Shown here: piece by piece, positions 1 to 8,564 of the stretch
How positions within the stretch are numbered: the first letter of the stretch is position 1
How the letters are laid out: every line of letters begins with the position of its first letter
Assembly (NCBI GenBank): GCA_964650485.1
Contig: CAZYTX010000012.1
Location: forward strand, 1 to 64,000
Source of the DNA: CAZYTX01 sp964650485
GTDB taxonomy: Bacteria > RBG-13-61-14 > DATKZS01
DNA: 64,000 nucleotides
Direction of reading: 5' to 3'
Made by a program: the position numbers and the translations under genes
Notes under the pieces: model-generated
What the model was told of the DNA's origin: nothing
What the model saw: only the letters and a program-made list of their open reading frames with translations
Database searches by the model: none

Positions 1-113
1 GGGATCGGAAGATTTTTTCTTAGCAGGCCGTGCCCGGAGTTATTGAGAAGTTACCCGTTCGGCCCTGAAGGGGCCGGACAAAGGGCATAACAAAAAGACC
101 AGCCAGGGGCTTT

Positions 114-204
114 AGTTCGCCCCCTTTGGGGACGGGACCCGTTGCCGTGCACATCACCCGTAGGCTGGCGCCTACGTCTATTCGAATATAAACCCTTCGG
201 GTTT
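114..204 (-). repeat. 91-bp multi-hairpin repeat, copy 1
   Basis: This 91-bp segment is the reverse complement of 59252-59342 with a single visible mismatch. Read on the minus strand it holds four small inverted repeats in a row: AAACCC/GGGTTT, GTAGGC/GCCTAC, ACGGG/CCCGT and CCCC/GGGG, each with a 1-4 base loop. Such stacked hairpins suggest a MITE/REP-type element or a structured RNA; no known RNA family is recognised. The rest of 1-388 shows no convincing gene, only a further small hairpin (GGCCC/GGGCC) near 61-75. The first gene begins around 446. Confidence 0.75.
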
Positions 205-445
205 CTGGGTGTAATATGATAAACATTATGGCAAGGGGTCATCGGTCTTGTAGTTTTTAGAGTTGGCCGGGCCGCGGTGGATGGGGTCTTCACATTTAAC
301 ATTTTTCCATGCATTTATCATTGAACTTGGAACCGTCTTCTGACTACTTAGAACCGCCCGCCTGGCGTCCTCTTCTTTTCTCGGCGTCTTGGCGTTTATG
401 TTTTATTCAGCTTGTGTTATGCTCTCAACAAACGTGAGCCCGAAA

Positions 446-2602
446 ATGGATCGCGACCTTGACTACATATTCCGCGCACGCTCGATCTCGGTTGTGGGGG
501 CTTCTCGCGAAGCGGAGTCCTTCGGTCACCGGGTGGTTCGCTACCTGGTGGAGAGCGGCTTCCAGGGACCGGTGCACCCGGTGAACCCTCGCGCCCAGGT
601 GATCCACACGCTTCCCTGTTACGAGTGTGTGGGCTCGCTTCCGGAGGGGGTTGACCTGGCGGTGGTGGTGGTGCCCGCTGCCCGGGTCAAGGGGGTTGTG
701 GAGGAGTGCGCCGGCAAGGGGATACGCGGCCTGGTGGTCATATCCGCTGGTTTCAAGGAGGCGGGCGTTGAGGGGGAGAGGCTCGAGCAGCAGCTCACCG
801 AGGTGGTGAGGAATAACAACATGCGCATGATCGGTCCCAACTGCATGGGGGTGATCAACACCGCCCCCCAAGTGAGGATGAACGCCACCTTCGCCCCTGC
901 AAGCATGACTCCGGGAAGGCTCTCCTTCATGAGCCAGAGCGGGGCCATGGGCGTGGCCATAATAAACTACGCCGCGGAGCTCGACCTGGGGCTCTCCATG
1001 TTCGTGAGCATAGGCAACAGGGCGGACGTGTCAGCCAATGACATGCTGGAGTACTGGAGGGACGACCCGGGGGTGGATGCCATACTTCTTTACATGGAGA
1101 GCTTCGGCAACCCCCGGCGCTTCACCCAGATCGCAAGGACCATCACTCCCAAAAAGCCTGTGATAGCGGTCAAGGCAGGGAGGACGGCCTCCGGTGTCAG
1201 GGCCGCGGACAGCCATACAGGAGAGACCATGGAAACCGGAGCGGACGTGGGCGCTGACAAGGCCGCGGACGCCTTGTTCGAGCAGTGCGGGGTGCTCAGG
1301 GTGGACACGCTGGAGGAGCTGTTCGACCTTGCAAGGGCCATCATAAACCAGCCCCTGCCCGGGGGCCAGGGCGTGGCCGTGCTCACCAACGGCGGCGGCC
1401 CCGGCATCATGGCTGCGGACTCGCTGGAGGGCCTGGACCTGGAGGTCCCGCCCCTGGACCCGCGCACCATCTCCGCTCTCCGGAAGTTCCTGCCCAGAAA
1501 GGCAAACGTCTCGAACCCGGTTGACATGGGCGCGGACGCGGGGGTGGAGCTGTTCAGCAAGGCCGTGCCCCTCATACTGCGCGACCCCAACATAGACGTG
1601 CTGCTGGTGATCTTCGTGGGGTTCGAGTACTCGGGGTTTTCCGACGCTATAATTCCCAAGATAAAGGGAGCGGCCAAGCCGGTGCTGGCATGCCTTATGG
1701 GAGGGCACCGCGACGACCCGGAGCGTCTCCTGTTGCAGCGCTGCGGGGTGCCGGTATATCCTTTTCCTGAGTCGGCCTCCAGGGTGATCAGCCAGCTTTT
1801 CCATTACCGCAGGTTCCGGGAGAGGCCGCGGGGAAAGATAAAGCACTACCGGGGAGTGGACCGCGATCGGGTGCGAGGGGTCATTGACCTTGCAAGAGAA
1901 GAGCAGAGGCTGGACCTCAGAATAAACGAGGCACGGGAGGTGGCAGAGGCATACGGGGCCAGGGTGCTAAGAGACGGCATGGCACGCTCGGACGACCAGG
2001 CCGCGGCCATTGCCGAGCACATAGGCTACCCGGTGGTTGTAAAAGTCATCTCTGCAAAGATCAGGAAGAAGTCCGACGTGGGAGCGGTGGCCCTGGACCT
2101 TCGCAACGAGATCGAGGTGAGGAGGGCCTACCGGGCTGTGCTGGATAACGTGCGCAGGAGATACCCGGCCGCGGCCGTGGAGGGGGTGCTGGTGCAGGAG
2201 ATGCTCAGGGGGGGCCAGGAGCTCATCATCGGCTCCGAGCACGACCCCATTTTCGGACCGGTGATAAAGATAGGCGCAGGCGGCCCCCACGCCGACATCA
2301 TCGGGGACTTCCAGTTCAGGATAGTGCCCATCACACCGGGGGACGCCCTGGAGATGATCCAGTCCTTGAAGATTTACCCCCTGCTGGAGGGAACGCGCGG
2401 TAGGAGACCCATCCACATACCATCTCTGGTGGACCTTCTCTGCAGGGCCAGCCAGCTCATAGACGAGTTCGAGGAGATCGAGGAATTCGAGATAGACCCC
2501 CTGATCGTGTTCCCCAGGAGAAAGGACTTCTGGGCGGTGGACGGCAGGATGCGGCTGTTACCTTTGCCGGGCGACCAAGTCCGCGGCAGCAGGGCAAACT
2601 AG
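446..2602 (+). CDS. ADP-forming acyl-CoA (acetyl-CoA) synthetase, fused alpha-beta subunits
   Basis: The protein of about 718 residues interconverts acyl-CoA + ADP + Pi with acid + ATP + CoA in the cytoplasm. The N-terminal CoA-binding domain begins with VVGAS at residues 16-20. Next come the ligase-CoA domains with a SQSGAMG loop and a SHTG motif whose His is residue 257, the position of the phosphorylated His in characterised enzymes. The last third is an ATP-grasp domain (EMLRGGQELIIG, FGPVIKIGAGG). The usual HKSD of the ATP-grasp segment reads KKSD near residue 540. In-frame starts also exist at 389 (TTG), 398 and 419; I chose 446 because family members begin just before this point. The retained His argues for an active enzyme rather than the degenerate domain found in Pat acetyltransferases. 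First gene of an operon with the deacetylase at 2621 and the CoA-transferase-GNAT at 3774. Substrate is not readable from sequence. Confidence 0.9.
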   Translation: MDRDLDYIFRARSISVVGASREAESFGHRVVRYLVESGFQGPVHPVNPRAQVIHTLPCYECVGSLPEGVDLAVVVVPAARVKGVVEECAGKGIRGLVVISAGFKEAGVEGERLEQQLTEVVRNNNMRMIGPNCMGVINTAPQVRMNATFAPASMTPGRLSFMSQSGAMGVAIINYAAELDLGLSMFVSIGNRADVSANDMLEYWRDDPGVDAILLYMESFGNPRRFTQIARTITPKKPVIAVKAGRTASGVRAADSHTGETMETGADVGADKAADALFEQCGVLRVDTLEELFDLARAIINQPLPGGQGVAVLTNGGGPGIMAADSLEGLDLEVPPLDPRTISALRKFLPRKANVSNPVDMGADAGVELFSKAVPLILRDPNIDVLLVIFVGFEYSGFSDAIIPKIKGAAKPVLACLMGGHRDDPERLLLQRCGVPVYPFPESASRVISQLFHYRRFRERPRGKIKHYRGVDRDRVRGVIDLAREEQRLDLRINEAREVAEAYGARVLRDGMARSDDQAAAIAEHIGYPVVVKVISAKIRKKSDVGAVALDLRNEIEVRRAYRAVLDNVRRRYPAAAVEGVLVQEMLRGGQELIIGSEHDPIFGPVIKIGAGGPHADIIGDFQFRIVPITPGDALEMIQSLKIYPLLEGTRGRRPIHIPSLVDLLCRASQLIDEFEEIEEFEIDPLIVFPRRKDFWAVDGRMRLLPLPGDQVRGSRAN

Positions 2603-2620
2603 GTTGTTCTGGAGGACTGG

Positions 2621-3748
2621 TTGGGCTCCGCGTTCATATACTCTGAAAAGCTCTCCGGCTTCAAGCTCTCCGAGAACCATCCCTACGACCCCGTGCGCGG
2701 CCGCAGGGTGTTCGAGATGTGCAATAAGTACGGGCTCTTGTCCGGTCAAGGCATGGAGGTGAAGGAGCCCGGGCCGGCCTCTTTGGAGGAGCTTTCCGAG
2801 GTGCATAACCCCATATACCTGGACCTGCTCCAGCGCGCTGCCCAGGGGGAGTACTACCTTGGCATGCTCGAGTACGGCATAGGCACCGAGGACTGCCCGG
2901 TGTTTGCAGGGCTGATTGATTTCATAACCCTTGCAACGGGGGCGACCGTCGCGGCCATGCAGGCGCTTGACAAAGGGACGCGGTTCGCATTCAACCCGGT
3001 GGGGGGGTTCCATCACGCCGGCAGGAGCACGGCCGAGGGGTTCTGCTACGTGAACGACCTGGCACTTGTGGCCACGAGGTGGGCGAACCAGGGGAAAAGG
3101 GTGATGGTTGTTGACATAGACGCGCATCACGGCAACGGCACCCAGGACTACTTTTACGCTGACCCCCGGGTGCTGACCATGAGCTTTCACGAGTCCGGGG
3201 AGACCTTGTATCCTTGGGGAGGCGGAGTGGAAGAGATCGGCGAGGCAGAGGGCAAGGGCTACAACGTGAACGTGCCTTTGCCGGAGAACAGCGACGACGA
3301 GATATTCACCTTTGCCTTCACCGAGGTCTTCCCTCCCGTGTTAAAGGCCTTCCAGCCGGACGCGGTAATAGGGGTGATGGGCGTGGACACCTTCTCCACA
3401 GACCCTCTCACCCATCTGAAGATGACCAATAACTCCTATGCCGAGGCGGCGGGCGTTATGGACCGGCTCGCGCCCTGCTGGATGGCGCTGGGGGCAGGTG
3501 GATACGACCTGGACAACGTGGCCAGGGGATGGACCCTGATGTGGGCCAAGGTGAACGGCCTGGACAGGGACGACGACGCCGGCGCCGTGCTGGGAGGGTC
3601 CTTCCTGGCCGAGTCGGACCTGGGGATCGCAAGCCTGCGCGACATGGCGGTGCGCACCTCCGGGCCGGAAAAGGCAAAGGCCCTGGAGAAGGTGGAGGCC
3701 TCGCTGGAACACATAAAGGAAAACGTATTCCCGCTCCTGCAAACGTAG
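2621..3748 (+). CDS. Histone deacetylase family protein (AcuC-like lysine deacetylase)
   Basis: A 375-residue zinc deacetylase of the arginase/HDAC fold, expected to remove acyl groups from protein lysines or small amides in the cytoplasm. The family signatures are in order: GGFHHAG with the catalytic His pair, VVDIDAHHGNGT near residue 165 with the first zinc ligands, GVDTFSTDPL with the third ligand, and GAGGYD with the transition-state Tyr. Length is normal for AcuC/HDAC-like bacterial enzymes. The start is TTG, supported by a GGAGG five bases upstream. It lies 18 bp after the acyl-CoA synthetase and 25 bp before the CoA-transferase-GNAT gene. In Bacillus, acuC and the acetyltransferase gene acuA together control acetyl-CoA synthetase, so a similar regulatory role is a reasonable inference here. 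Confidence 0.9.
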   Translation: MGSAFIYSEKLSGFKLSENHPYDPVRGRRVFEMCNKYGLLSGQGMEVKEPGPASLEELSEVHNPIYLDLLQRAAQGEYYLGMLEYGIGTEDCPVFAGLIDFITLATGATVAAMQALDKGTRFAFNPVGGFHHAGRSTAEGFCYVNDLALVATRWANQGKRVMVVDIDAHHGNGTQDYFYADPRVLTMSFHESGETLYPWGGGVEEIGEAEGKGYNVNVPLPENSDDEIFTFAFTEVFPPVLKAFQPDAVIGVMGVDTFSTDPLTHLKMTNNSYAEAAGVMDRLAPCWMALGAGGYDLDNVARGWTLMWAKVNGLDRDDDAGAVLGGSFLAESDLGIASLRDMAVRTSGPEKAKALEKVEASLEHIKENVFPLLQT

Positions 3749-3773
3749 AACAGGTTTTTTAGGGGATGATAAA

Positions 3774-5705
3774 ATGACCGTTCAGAATAAAAAGACCGGG
3801 AAGGGGTCAACCCGCTGGCGCGAGCATTACAACAAGGCCCGCACCACCCCTGAGAAGGCGGTGGGAAAGATAGGCCGCGGTGACCGGGTGTTCATCGGCA
3901 CCGGCTGCGGCGAGCCCCAGGCCCTGGTGGCCGCTCTCAGCAAGGCGGAGGTCGGAGTCGAGGACATAGAGATATACCACCTCCTTGCCATGGGGACCAT
4001 TCCTTACGCAGACCCAAAGGTCAGCATGCGACACAACTCCTTCTTCATCGGACCGGGCATAAGAGAGGCGGTGTGGGAGGGACAGGCCGACTACATACCC
4101 ATCATGCTCTCCGACATCCCCGGCCTGTTCAAGCAGGGCAGGCTCCCAATAGACGTGGCCATGATACAGACCTCTCCCCCGGACGAGCACGGGTTCTTAA
4201 CCTTGGGCGTGTCCGTGGACATAGGCAAGCAGGCCGCGGAGACCGCTTCCCTGGTCATAGCCCAGGTGAACGAGCACATGCCCAGGGTGCTGGGCGACAG
4301 CTTCATCCACGCGAGCGAGATTGATTGGGTGGTGGAGCATAACGAGCCGGTGCTTGAGTGGACCTACCCCGAGCCTGACCAGACCCAGAGGCAGGTCGCC
4401 GGGAACGTGGCAAAGCTGGTGCCGGACGGGGCCACACTGGAGACCGGTATCGGCGCCGTGCCAAACGCGGTGCTTTCCGAGCTCGCCGAGAGGCTCGACC
4501 TTGGCATACACACCGAGGTCTTCTCCGACGGGGTGGTTGACCTTATCGAGGCCGGGGCCATAACCTGCGCCAGGAAGACCCTGCACCCGGGAAAGATCAT
4601 TGCATCATTCTGCATGGGAACAAAGAGGCTCTACGACTTCATTGACGATAACCCCTTCTTCGAGTTCCACCCCACGGAGTACTGCAACCACCCCGCAATC
4701 ATCGCAAGGAACGATCGGCTGTGCGCCATCAACGTGGCACTCGAGGTCGACCTTACCGGCCAGGTGAACGCAGACTCCATTGGGTACCGCTTCTACTCCG
4801 GCATCGGAGGGCAGGCCGACTTCATACGGGGCGCGGCCATGGCGCAGCGCGGAAAGCCCATTATAGCACTGCCCTCGACCACCAGCGACGGCAAGCAGAG
4901 CAGGATAGTGCCTAAGCTCGCAGAGGGCGCAGGGGTGGTCACCACCAGGGGAGACGTGCATTACGTGGTCACCGAGTACGGCATAGCCTTCATACACGGC
5001 AAGAACATAAGAGAGCGGGCAATGGCCCTTATCAGCGTGGCCCACCCTGACGTGCGGGGGGAGCTCCTGGACTTTGCCAAGGACAAGAGGTACGTATACC
5101 TTGACCAGGTGCTCCCGCCCAGGAGCGGGGTGGTCTACCCCGAGGAGCTGGAGACCGGGTTTGTCACCAAGAAGGGGGAGGAACTCCTTGTAAGACCGCT
5201 CCGGATAACCGATGAAACCCTGCTCCGGGACATGTTCTACGACCTGTCTGAGAGGAGCGTGTACATGCGCTTCTTCGCTCCCATGAAGTCCATGCCCCAT
5301 GAAAAGGCACAGGAGGTGGTGAGCCTTGACTACCACGACCAGATGGCCATCGGGGCATTTGCAGGGGAGGAGCCGGACTGGAAGATGGTGGGGTTCGGCC
5401 AGTACCTCCTCGACCACAACACCAACCTGGCCGAGGCCGCGGTCACGGTGCTGGACTCCTGGCAGAACCAGGGCATCGGCAAGATGCTCTTCAACTACCT
5501 GGTGAGGATCGCGAGACAGAAGGAGGTGGAGGGGTTCACCGCGGAGATACTCCCGGAGAACAGGACCATGCTGAAGATTCTGGAGGACTCGGAATTCCAG
5601 GTCAACACCCGGTACGAGGAGGGCGTGTACATGATAGAGATAAGGTTCGACCAGCCCAAGGAGGAACGCAGGCCCGGGGCAATGAAGGAAGGGAGTGAGG
5701 GGTGA
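3774..5705 (+). CDS. Acetyl-CoA hydrolase/CoA-transferase with C-terminal GNAT domain
   Basis: A 643-residue two-domain protein. Residues 1 to about 455 form an acetyl-CoA hydrolase/4-hydroxybutyrate CoA-transferase domain, recognisable by the late segment YVVTEYGIAFIHGKNIRERA followed by SVAHPDVR. Residues about 475-635 form a GNAT N-acetyltransferase domain with the acetyl-CoA loop motif QNQGIGK and downstream ENRTMLKILEDSEF. The transferase moves CoA between acids; the GNAT domain would acylate an amine, possibly a protein lysine. In Pat/YfiQ proteins the GNAT domain is instead fused to an NDP-forming acyl-CoA synthetase domain, which here is a separate gene at 446. The start has an AGGGGAT ribosome site. 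Third gene of the operon; whether the GNAT domain modifies the synthetase is inference. Confidence 0.88.
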   Translation: MTVQNKKTGKGSTRWREHYNKARTTPEKAVGKIGRGDRVFIGTGCGEPQALVAALSKAEVGVEDIEIYHLLAMGTIPYADPKVSMRHNSFFIGPGIREAVWEGQADYIPIMLSDIPGLFKQGRLPIDVAMIQTSPPDEHGFLTLGVSVDIGKQAAETASLVIAQVNEHMPRVLGDSFIHASEIDWVVEHNEPVLEWTYPEPDQTQRQVAGNVAKLVPDGATLETGIGAVPNAVLSELAERLDLGIHTEVFSDGVVDLIEAGAITCARKTLHPGKIIASFCMGTKRLYDFIDDNPFFEFHPTEYCNHPAIIARNDRLCAINVALEVDLTGQVNADSIGYRFYSGIGGQADFIRGAAMAQRGKPIIALPSTTSDGKQSRIVPKLAEGAGVVTTRGDVHYVVTEYGIAFIHGKNIRERAMALISVAHPDVRGELLDFAKDKRYVYLDQVLPPRSGVVYPEELETGFVTKKGEELLVRPLRITDETLLRDMFYDLSERSVYMRFFAPMKSMPHEKAQEVVSLDYHDQMAIGAFAGEEPDWKMVGFGQYLLDHNTNLAEAAVTVLDSWQNQGIGKMLFNYLVRIARQKEVEGFTAEILPENRTMLKILEDSEFQVNTRYEEGVYMIEIRFDQPKEERRPGAMKEGSEG

Positions 5706-5734
5706 GGGATGAGGTGTGGGGTTTGAGGGGCTGC

Positions 5735-5808
5735 AGGTGCTTGTAATATGTGCATGAGCACCTGTACCTGACGGTACCCACACGGATCAGAATCCGTGTG
5801 GGCCACCC
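5735..5808 (+). repeat. REP element (third copy of the RAYT-associated repeat)
   Basis: A 10-bp stem CCACACGGAT (5778-5787) with loop CAGA pairs with ATCCGTGTGG (5792-5801) and is followed by GCCACCC (5802-5808). The same hairpin and foot border the RAYT gene at 39454 and 40216. A second inverted repeat, CAGGTGCT/AGCACCTG, lies just upstream at 5735-5764, and CAGGTGCT also recurs beside the REP at 39454. The element sits in the 139-bp gap before the GNAT-like gene, so it would be transcribed as part of the leader if the operon continues. Confidence 0.75.
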
Positions 5809-5844
5809 TACAGTGTGAGGATAAACAGGAAGGAGGATAGAACC

Positions 5845-6975
5845 ATGGCGCTTGATCTGTCAGTGAGGCCGGTAACCACAAAAGCGGACATCAGGACCTT
5901 TATGAAGCTACCGTGGAAGCTCTACGTCAGCGACCCCCTGTGGGTGCCGCCGCTCTTTTTCGACCTGAAAAACAGGCTCTCGAAAAAGCACAACCCCTTT
6001 TTCGAGCACGCCGAGGCCGAGTACTTCATGGCTTTCAGGGGTTCCGAGCCTGTGGGAAGGATCACCGCGCAGGTTGACAAGCATTATGACATGCACTGGG
6101 GTCCAGGGACCGGTCACTTCGGCTGGTTCGAGTCCGAGAACGACCCCGCGGTGGCAAAGGCGCTGTTCGAGGCGGCCGCGGACTGGCTGAAGAGGCGCGA
6201 CAGAAAGAAGATGCAGGGGCCTTTCAACTTCAACATAAACGACGAGTGCGGGCTTTTAGTGGACGGGTTCGACACCCCTCCCATGATACTCATGCCCCAC
6301 AACCCGCAGTACTACCAGACCCTGTTCGAGGAGCAGGGCTTTGCAAAGGCCCAGGACCTGTACGCTTACCGCCTGGACGCCACCGCGGAGGCGCCCGAGG
6401 ACGTCGCGAACTACGCCGAAAAGATACGGAGCAGAGAGGAAGTGACCGTGCGCGAGTGGAACATGAAGGAATTCAAGAACGAGATGGAAAGGTTCCGCGA
6501 GGTGTACAACCAGGCATGGGAGCAGAACTGGGGCATGGTCAAGCTCACGGACAAGGAGCTAAAAGCTCACACCCTGGAGCTGCGCTACCTGGTTGATCCC
6601 GGGCTGGCCTTCTTCGCCGAGAAGGCGGACGGCGAGGTCATGGGGGTCTCCTTGACCCTCCCCAACCTGAACGAGTACATAATGCACCTGAACGGGCGCC
6701 TCTACAACCTCCTGCCCACCATGTGGTACAACATGGTTGTAAAGAAGCGCTTCCGCTCATGCAGGGTGTTCGCACTGGGGGTCAAGCAGAAGTTCCGCCG
6801 ATCGGGCGTGGGCGCGGTGTTCTACTACGACACCCTGATGGCGGCAAAGAGGCTCGGCTACCAGTGGGGAGAGATGAGCTGGATACTGGAGTCCAACGAC
6901 GCCATGAACCGGGCAATACAGCACATGGGAGGAGAGGTGTACAAGACCTACAGGGTCTATGAGAAAAGCATATGA
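5845..6975 (+). CDS. GNAT-like N-acetyltransferase family protein
   Basis: A cytoplasmic protein of 376 residues with no signal peptide or membrane segment. It resembles a family of about 380-residue proteins annotated as N-acetyltransferases. The N-terminal part has LSVRPVTTKADIRTFMKLPW and DPLWVPPL; the later part has a GNAT-like core (FFAEKADGEVMGVSLTLPNL, then FALGVKQKFRRSGVGAVFYY, an RRSGVG acetyl-CoA loop). The start at 5845 follows an AGGAGG eight bases upstream; an in-frame GTG at 5815 lacks such a site. It is separated from the CoA-transferase-GNAT gene by a 139-bp gap holding a REP element, so it may be the last gene of the same operon or separately expressed. Substrate unknown; a role in protein or small-molecule acylation is inferred from family and neighbours. 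Confidence 0.7.
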   Translation: MALDLSVRPVTTKADIRTFMKLPWKLYVSDPLWVPPLFFDLKNRLSKKHNPFFEHAEAEYFMAFRGSEPVGRITAQVDKHYDMHWGPGTGHFGWFESENDPAVAKALFEAAADWLKRRDRKKMQGPFNFNINDECGLLVDGFDTPPMILMPHNPQYYQTLFEEQGFAKAQDLYAYRLDATAEAPEDVANYAEKIRSREEVTVREWNMKEFKNEMERFREVYNQAWEQNWGMVKLTDKELKAHTLELRYLVDPGLAFFAEKADGEVMGVSLTLPNLNEYIMHLNGRLYNLLPTMWYNMVVKKRFRSCRVFALGVKQKFRRSGVGAVFYYDTLMAAKRLGYQWGEMSWILESNDAMNRAIQHMGGEVYKTYRVYEKSI

Positions 6976-6989
6976 GGACGGCCGCTGGC

Positions 6990-8564
6990 TTAACTGATCT
7001 TTGACCGGATCATGTCCGCGGCGCGCTCCTTGCCCACAAGCGCCGCGAAGGTGCCGAAGCGAGGGCCCCGGTCCTGGCCAAGCAGCACCTGGTAGACCGA
7101 GGCGAACAGCTTCTTCGGGTCCGCGCCGTGCTCCCGGGCCACGTCGAATGGAATGGCCTGAAGCCCGGCCTCGTCCGTCCCCTCATACGCCTCCAGCTTC
7201 GCAAGGATGGCCTGGAAAAGCGGCCTTTCCTCCGGCGACGGGGGCCTGTACCTCTTACTGGGCTCGATAAAATCAAGAAAAAAGCGCTCGGCACGCTCCA
7301 GCATGGCGTCCACCACCTCCGGGTTGTTCGCGGCCTCGGGGTCGTAGCGCATGACGTACTCGCGGATAAGCTCCCGGTCGCCGGTGCCCATGGCCGAGAT
7401 CAGGTTCAGTATAAGGGAGTAGTTGACGGACGCGGTGTAGGGCGCCGCGGGCCTCCCGATCCTTTCCAGGTGCCACACCACGCTGCCGGGCTTTTCTTTC
7501 TCGTCCAATCCGGGGTAGGCCTTGAGCTCGCGGAGGAGGTCGTCCACGCTCTTTGGTATCACGTCGAAGTGAAGGCGGCGCTGCTTCCTGGGGTTCAAGA
7601 ACAGGTAGTGGAGCAGGCTCTCGATTGGCGCGTAGTCCATCCATGCGTCAACCGTGAGCCCCTCTCCCACTGACTTTGATATCTTCTTCCCGCTCTCGTC
7701 CAGGAACATCTCGTACACCATGCCCGCGGGCGGCTCCCCGCCCAGGATGCGCAAGACCCTGGCCGAGAGCCTGGCCGAGTCAATCAGGTCCTTGCCGTAC
7801 ATCTCGTAGCCAACCTGGTAGGTGAACCACCGGAGCGCCCAGTCAATCTTCCAGCCCGCCTTTACGCTCCCCTCCTTAACCGAGACCTCGCCCTCGCGCC
7901 CGCACCCCCTGGCCTTGTCCTCGCCCCGGCCGAAGCTGCCCGTGCATTTGTATGCGACCGTGTCACCCTCGGGGTCGAACCCGGTGACCACGGTGGTATA
8001 GACCCTGCCGCAGCTCTGGCAGGCAGGGATCAGGGGCGACCACGACTCGCGGTTCTCCTCCTGCAGGGTCGGGAGTATGAGATCGCGTATCTCATCGTAG
8101 TGATCGAGCACAAGGTGCAGGCCCCTGTTGAAGACGCCGCTCCTGTACTCCGCGGCCGAGCTTTTGAGCTCGAACTCGAACCCGAACCGGGAGAGGAACT
8201 CGACCAGCTCGCGCTCCATGTGCGCCGAGTAGGACTCGTCGGTTCCGAAGGGGTCCGGGATTTTGTGGAGCGGCATGCCGATGCGCTCTTTCAGCATCTC
8301 CTGGTTCGGCATGTTCCCGGGGGCCCTCCTGAGACCGTCCATGTCGTCGCAGAACACGAACAGCCTGGTGGGCCTTTCAGGATGGAGGTGAGTAAAGGCG
8401 TTCTGTACCATTATGGTGCGGGCCACCTCTGCGAATGTGCCTATGTGCGGCCTTCCAGAGGGCCCGAACCCGGTCTGGAACACCAACGGCTGCTGAGGCC
8501 CCAGCTTTTCCAGGTTGATCTTCTGAGCTTCCTGGAACGGCCAGGTGGTTTTCTCCTCGGGCAC
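6990..8564 (-). CDS. lysK: Lysyl-tRNA synthetase, class I
   Basis: A 524-residue class I synthetase that charges tRNA-Lys with lysine. The HIGH-type motif is PHIG at residues 39-42 (FGPSGRPHIGTFAEV) and the KMSKS-type motif is KKISKS near residue 293. A zinc-binding insertion with CQSCGRVY and further Cys residues lies between them. Most bacteria use the unrelated class II LysS; class I is typical of archaea and a minority of bacteria. The start is GTG at 8564, which shares one base with the prfB stop codon (TAGTG), so the two genes are translationally coupled. A class II lysyl-tRNA synthetase is not seen elsewhere in this window. Confidence 0.95.
   Translation of the reverse strand: MPEEKTTWPFQEAQKINLEKLGPQQPLVFQTGFGPSGRPHIGTFAEVARTIMVQNAFTHLHPERPTRLFVFCDDMDGLRRAPGNMPNQEMLKERIGMPLHKIPDPFGTDESYSAHMERELVEFLSRFGFEFELKSSAAEYRSGVFNRGLHLVLDHYDEIRDLILPTLQEENRESWSPLIPACQSCGRVYTTVVTGFDPEGDTVAYKCTGSFGRGEDKARGCGREGEVSVKEGSVKAGWKIDWALRWFTYQVGYEMYGKDLIDSARLSARVLRILGGEPPAGMVYEMFLDESGKKISKSVGEGLTVDAWMDYAPIESLLHYLFLNPRKQRRLHFDVIPKSVDDLLRELKAYPGLDEKEKPGSVVWHLERIGRPAAPYTASVNYSLILNLISAMGTGDRELIREYVMRYDPEAANNPEVVDAMLERAERFFLDFIEPSKRYRPPSPEERPLFQAILAKLEAYEGTDEAGLQAIPFDVAREHGADPKKLFASVYQVLLGQDRGPRFGTFAALVGKERAADMIRSKIS

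Noticed and set aside
1..388. Possible truncated gene at the left edge
   Set aside because: Short minus-strand frames run through the 91-bp hairpin element and show no protein pattern.
446..2602. Pat-type protein acetyltransferase
   Set aside because: There is no GNAT domain in this protein and the catalytic SHTG His is kept, so it is called a synthetase.
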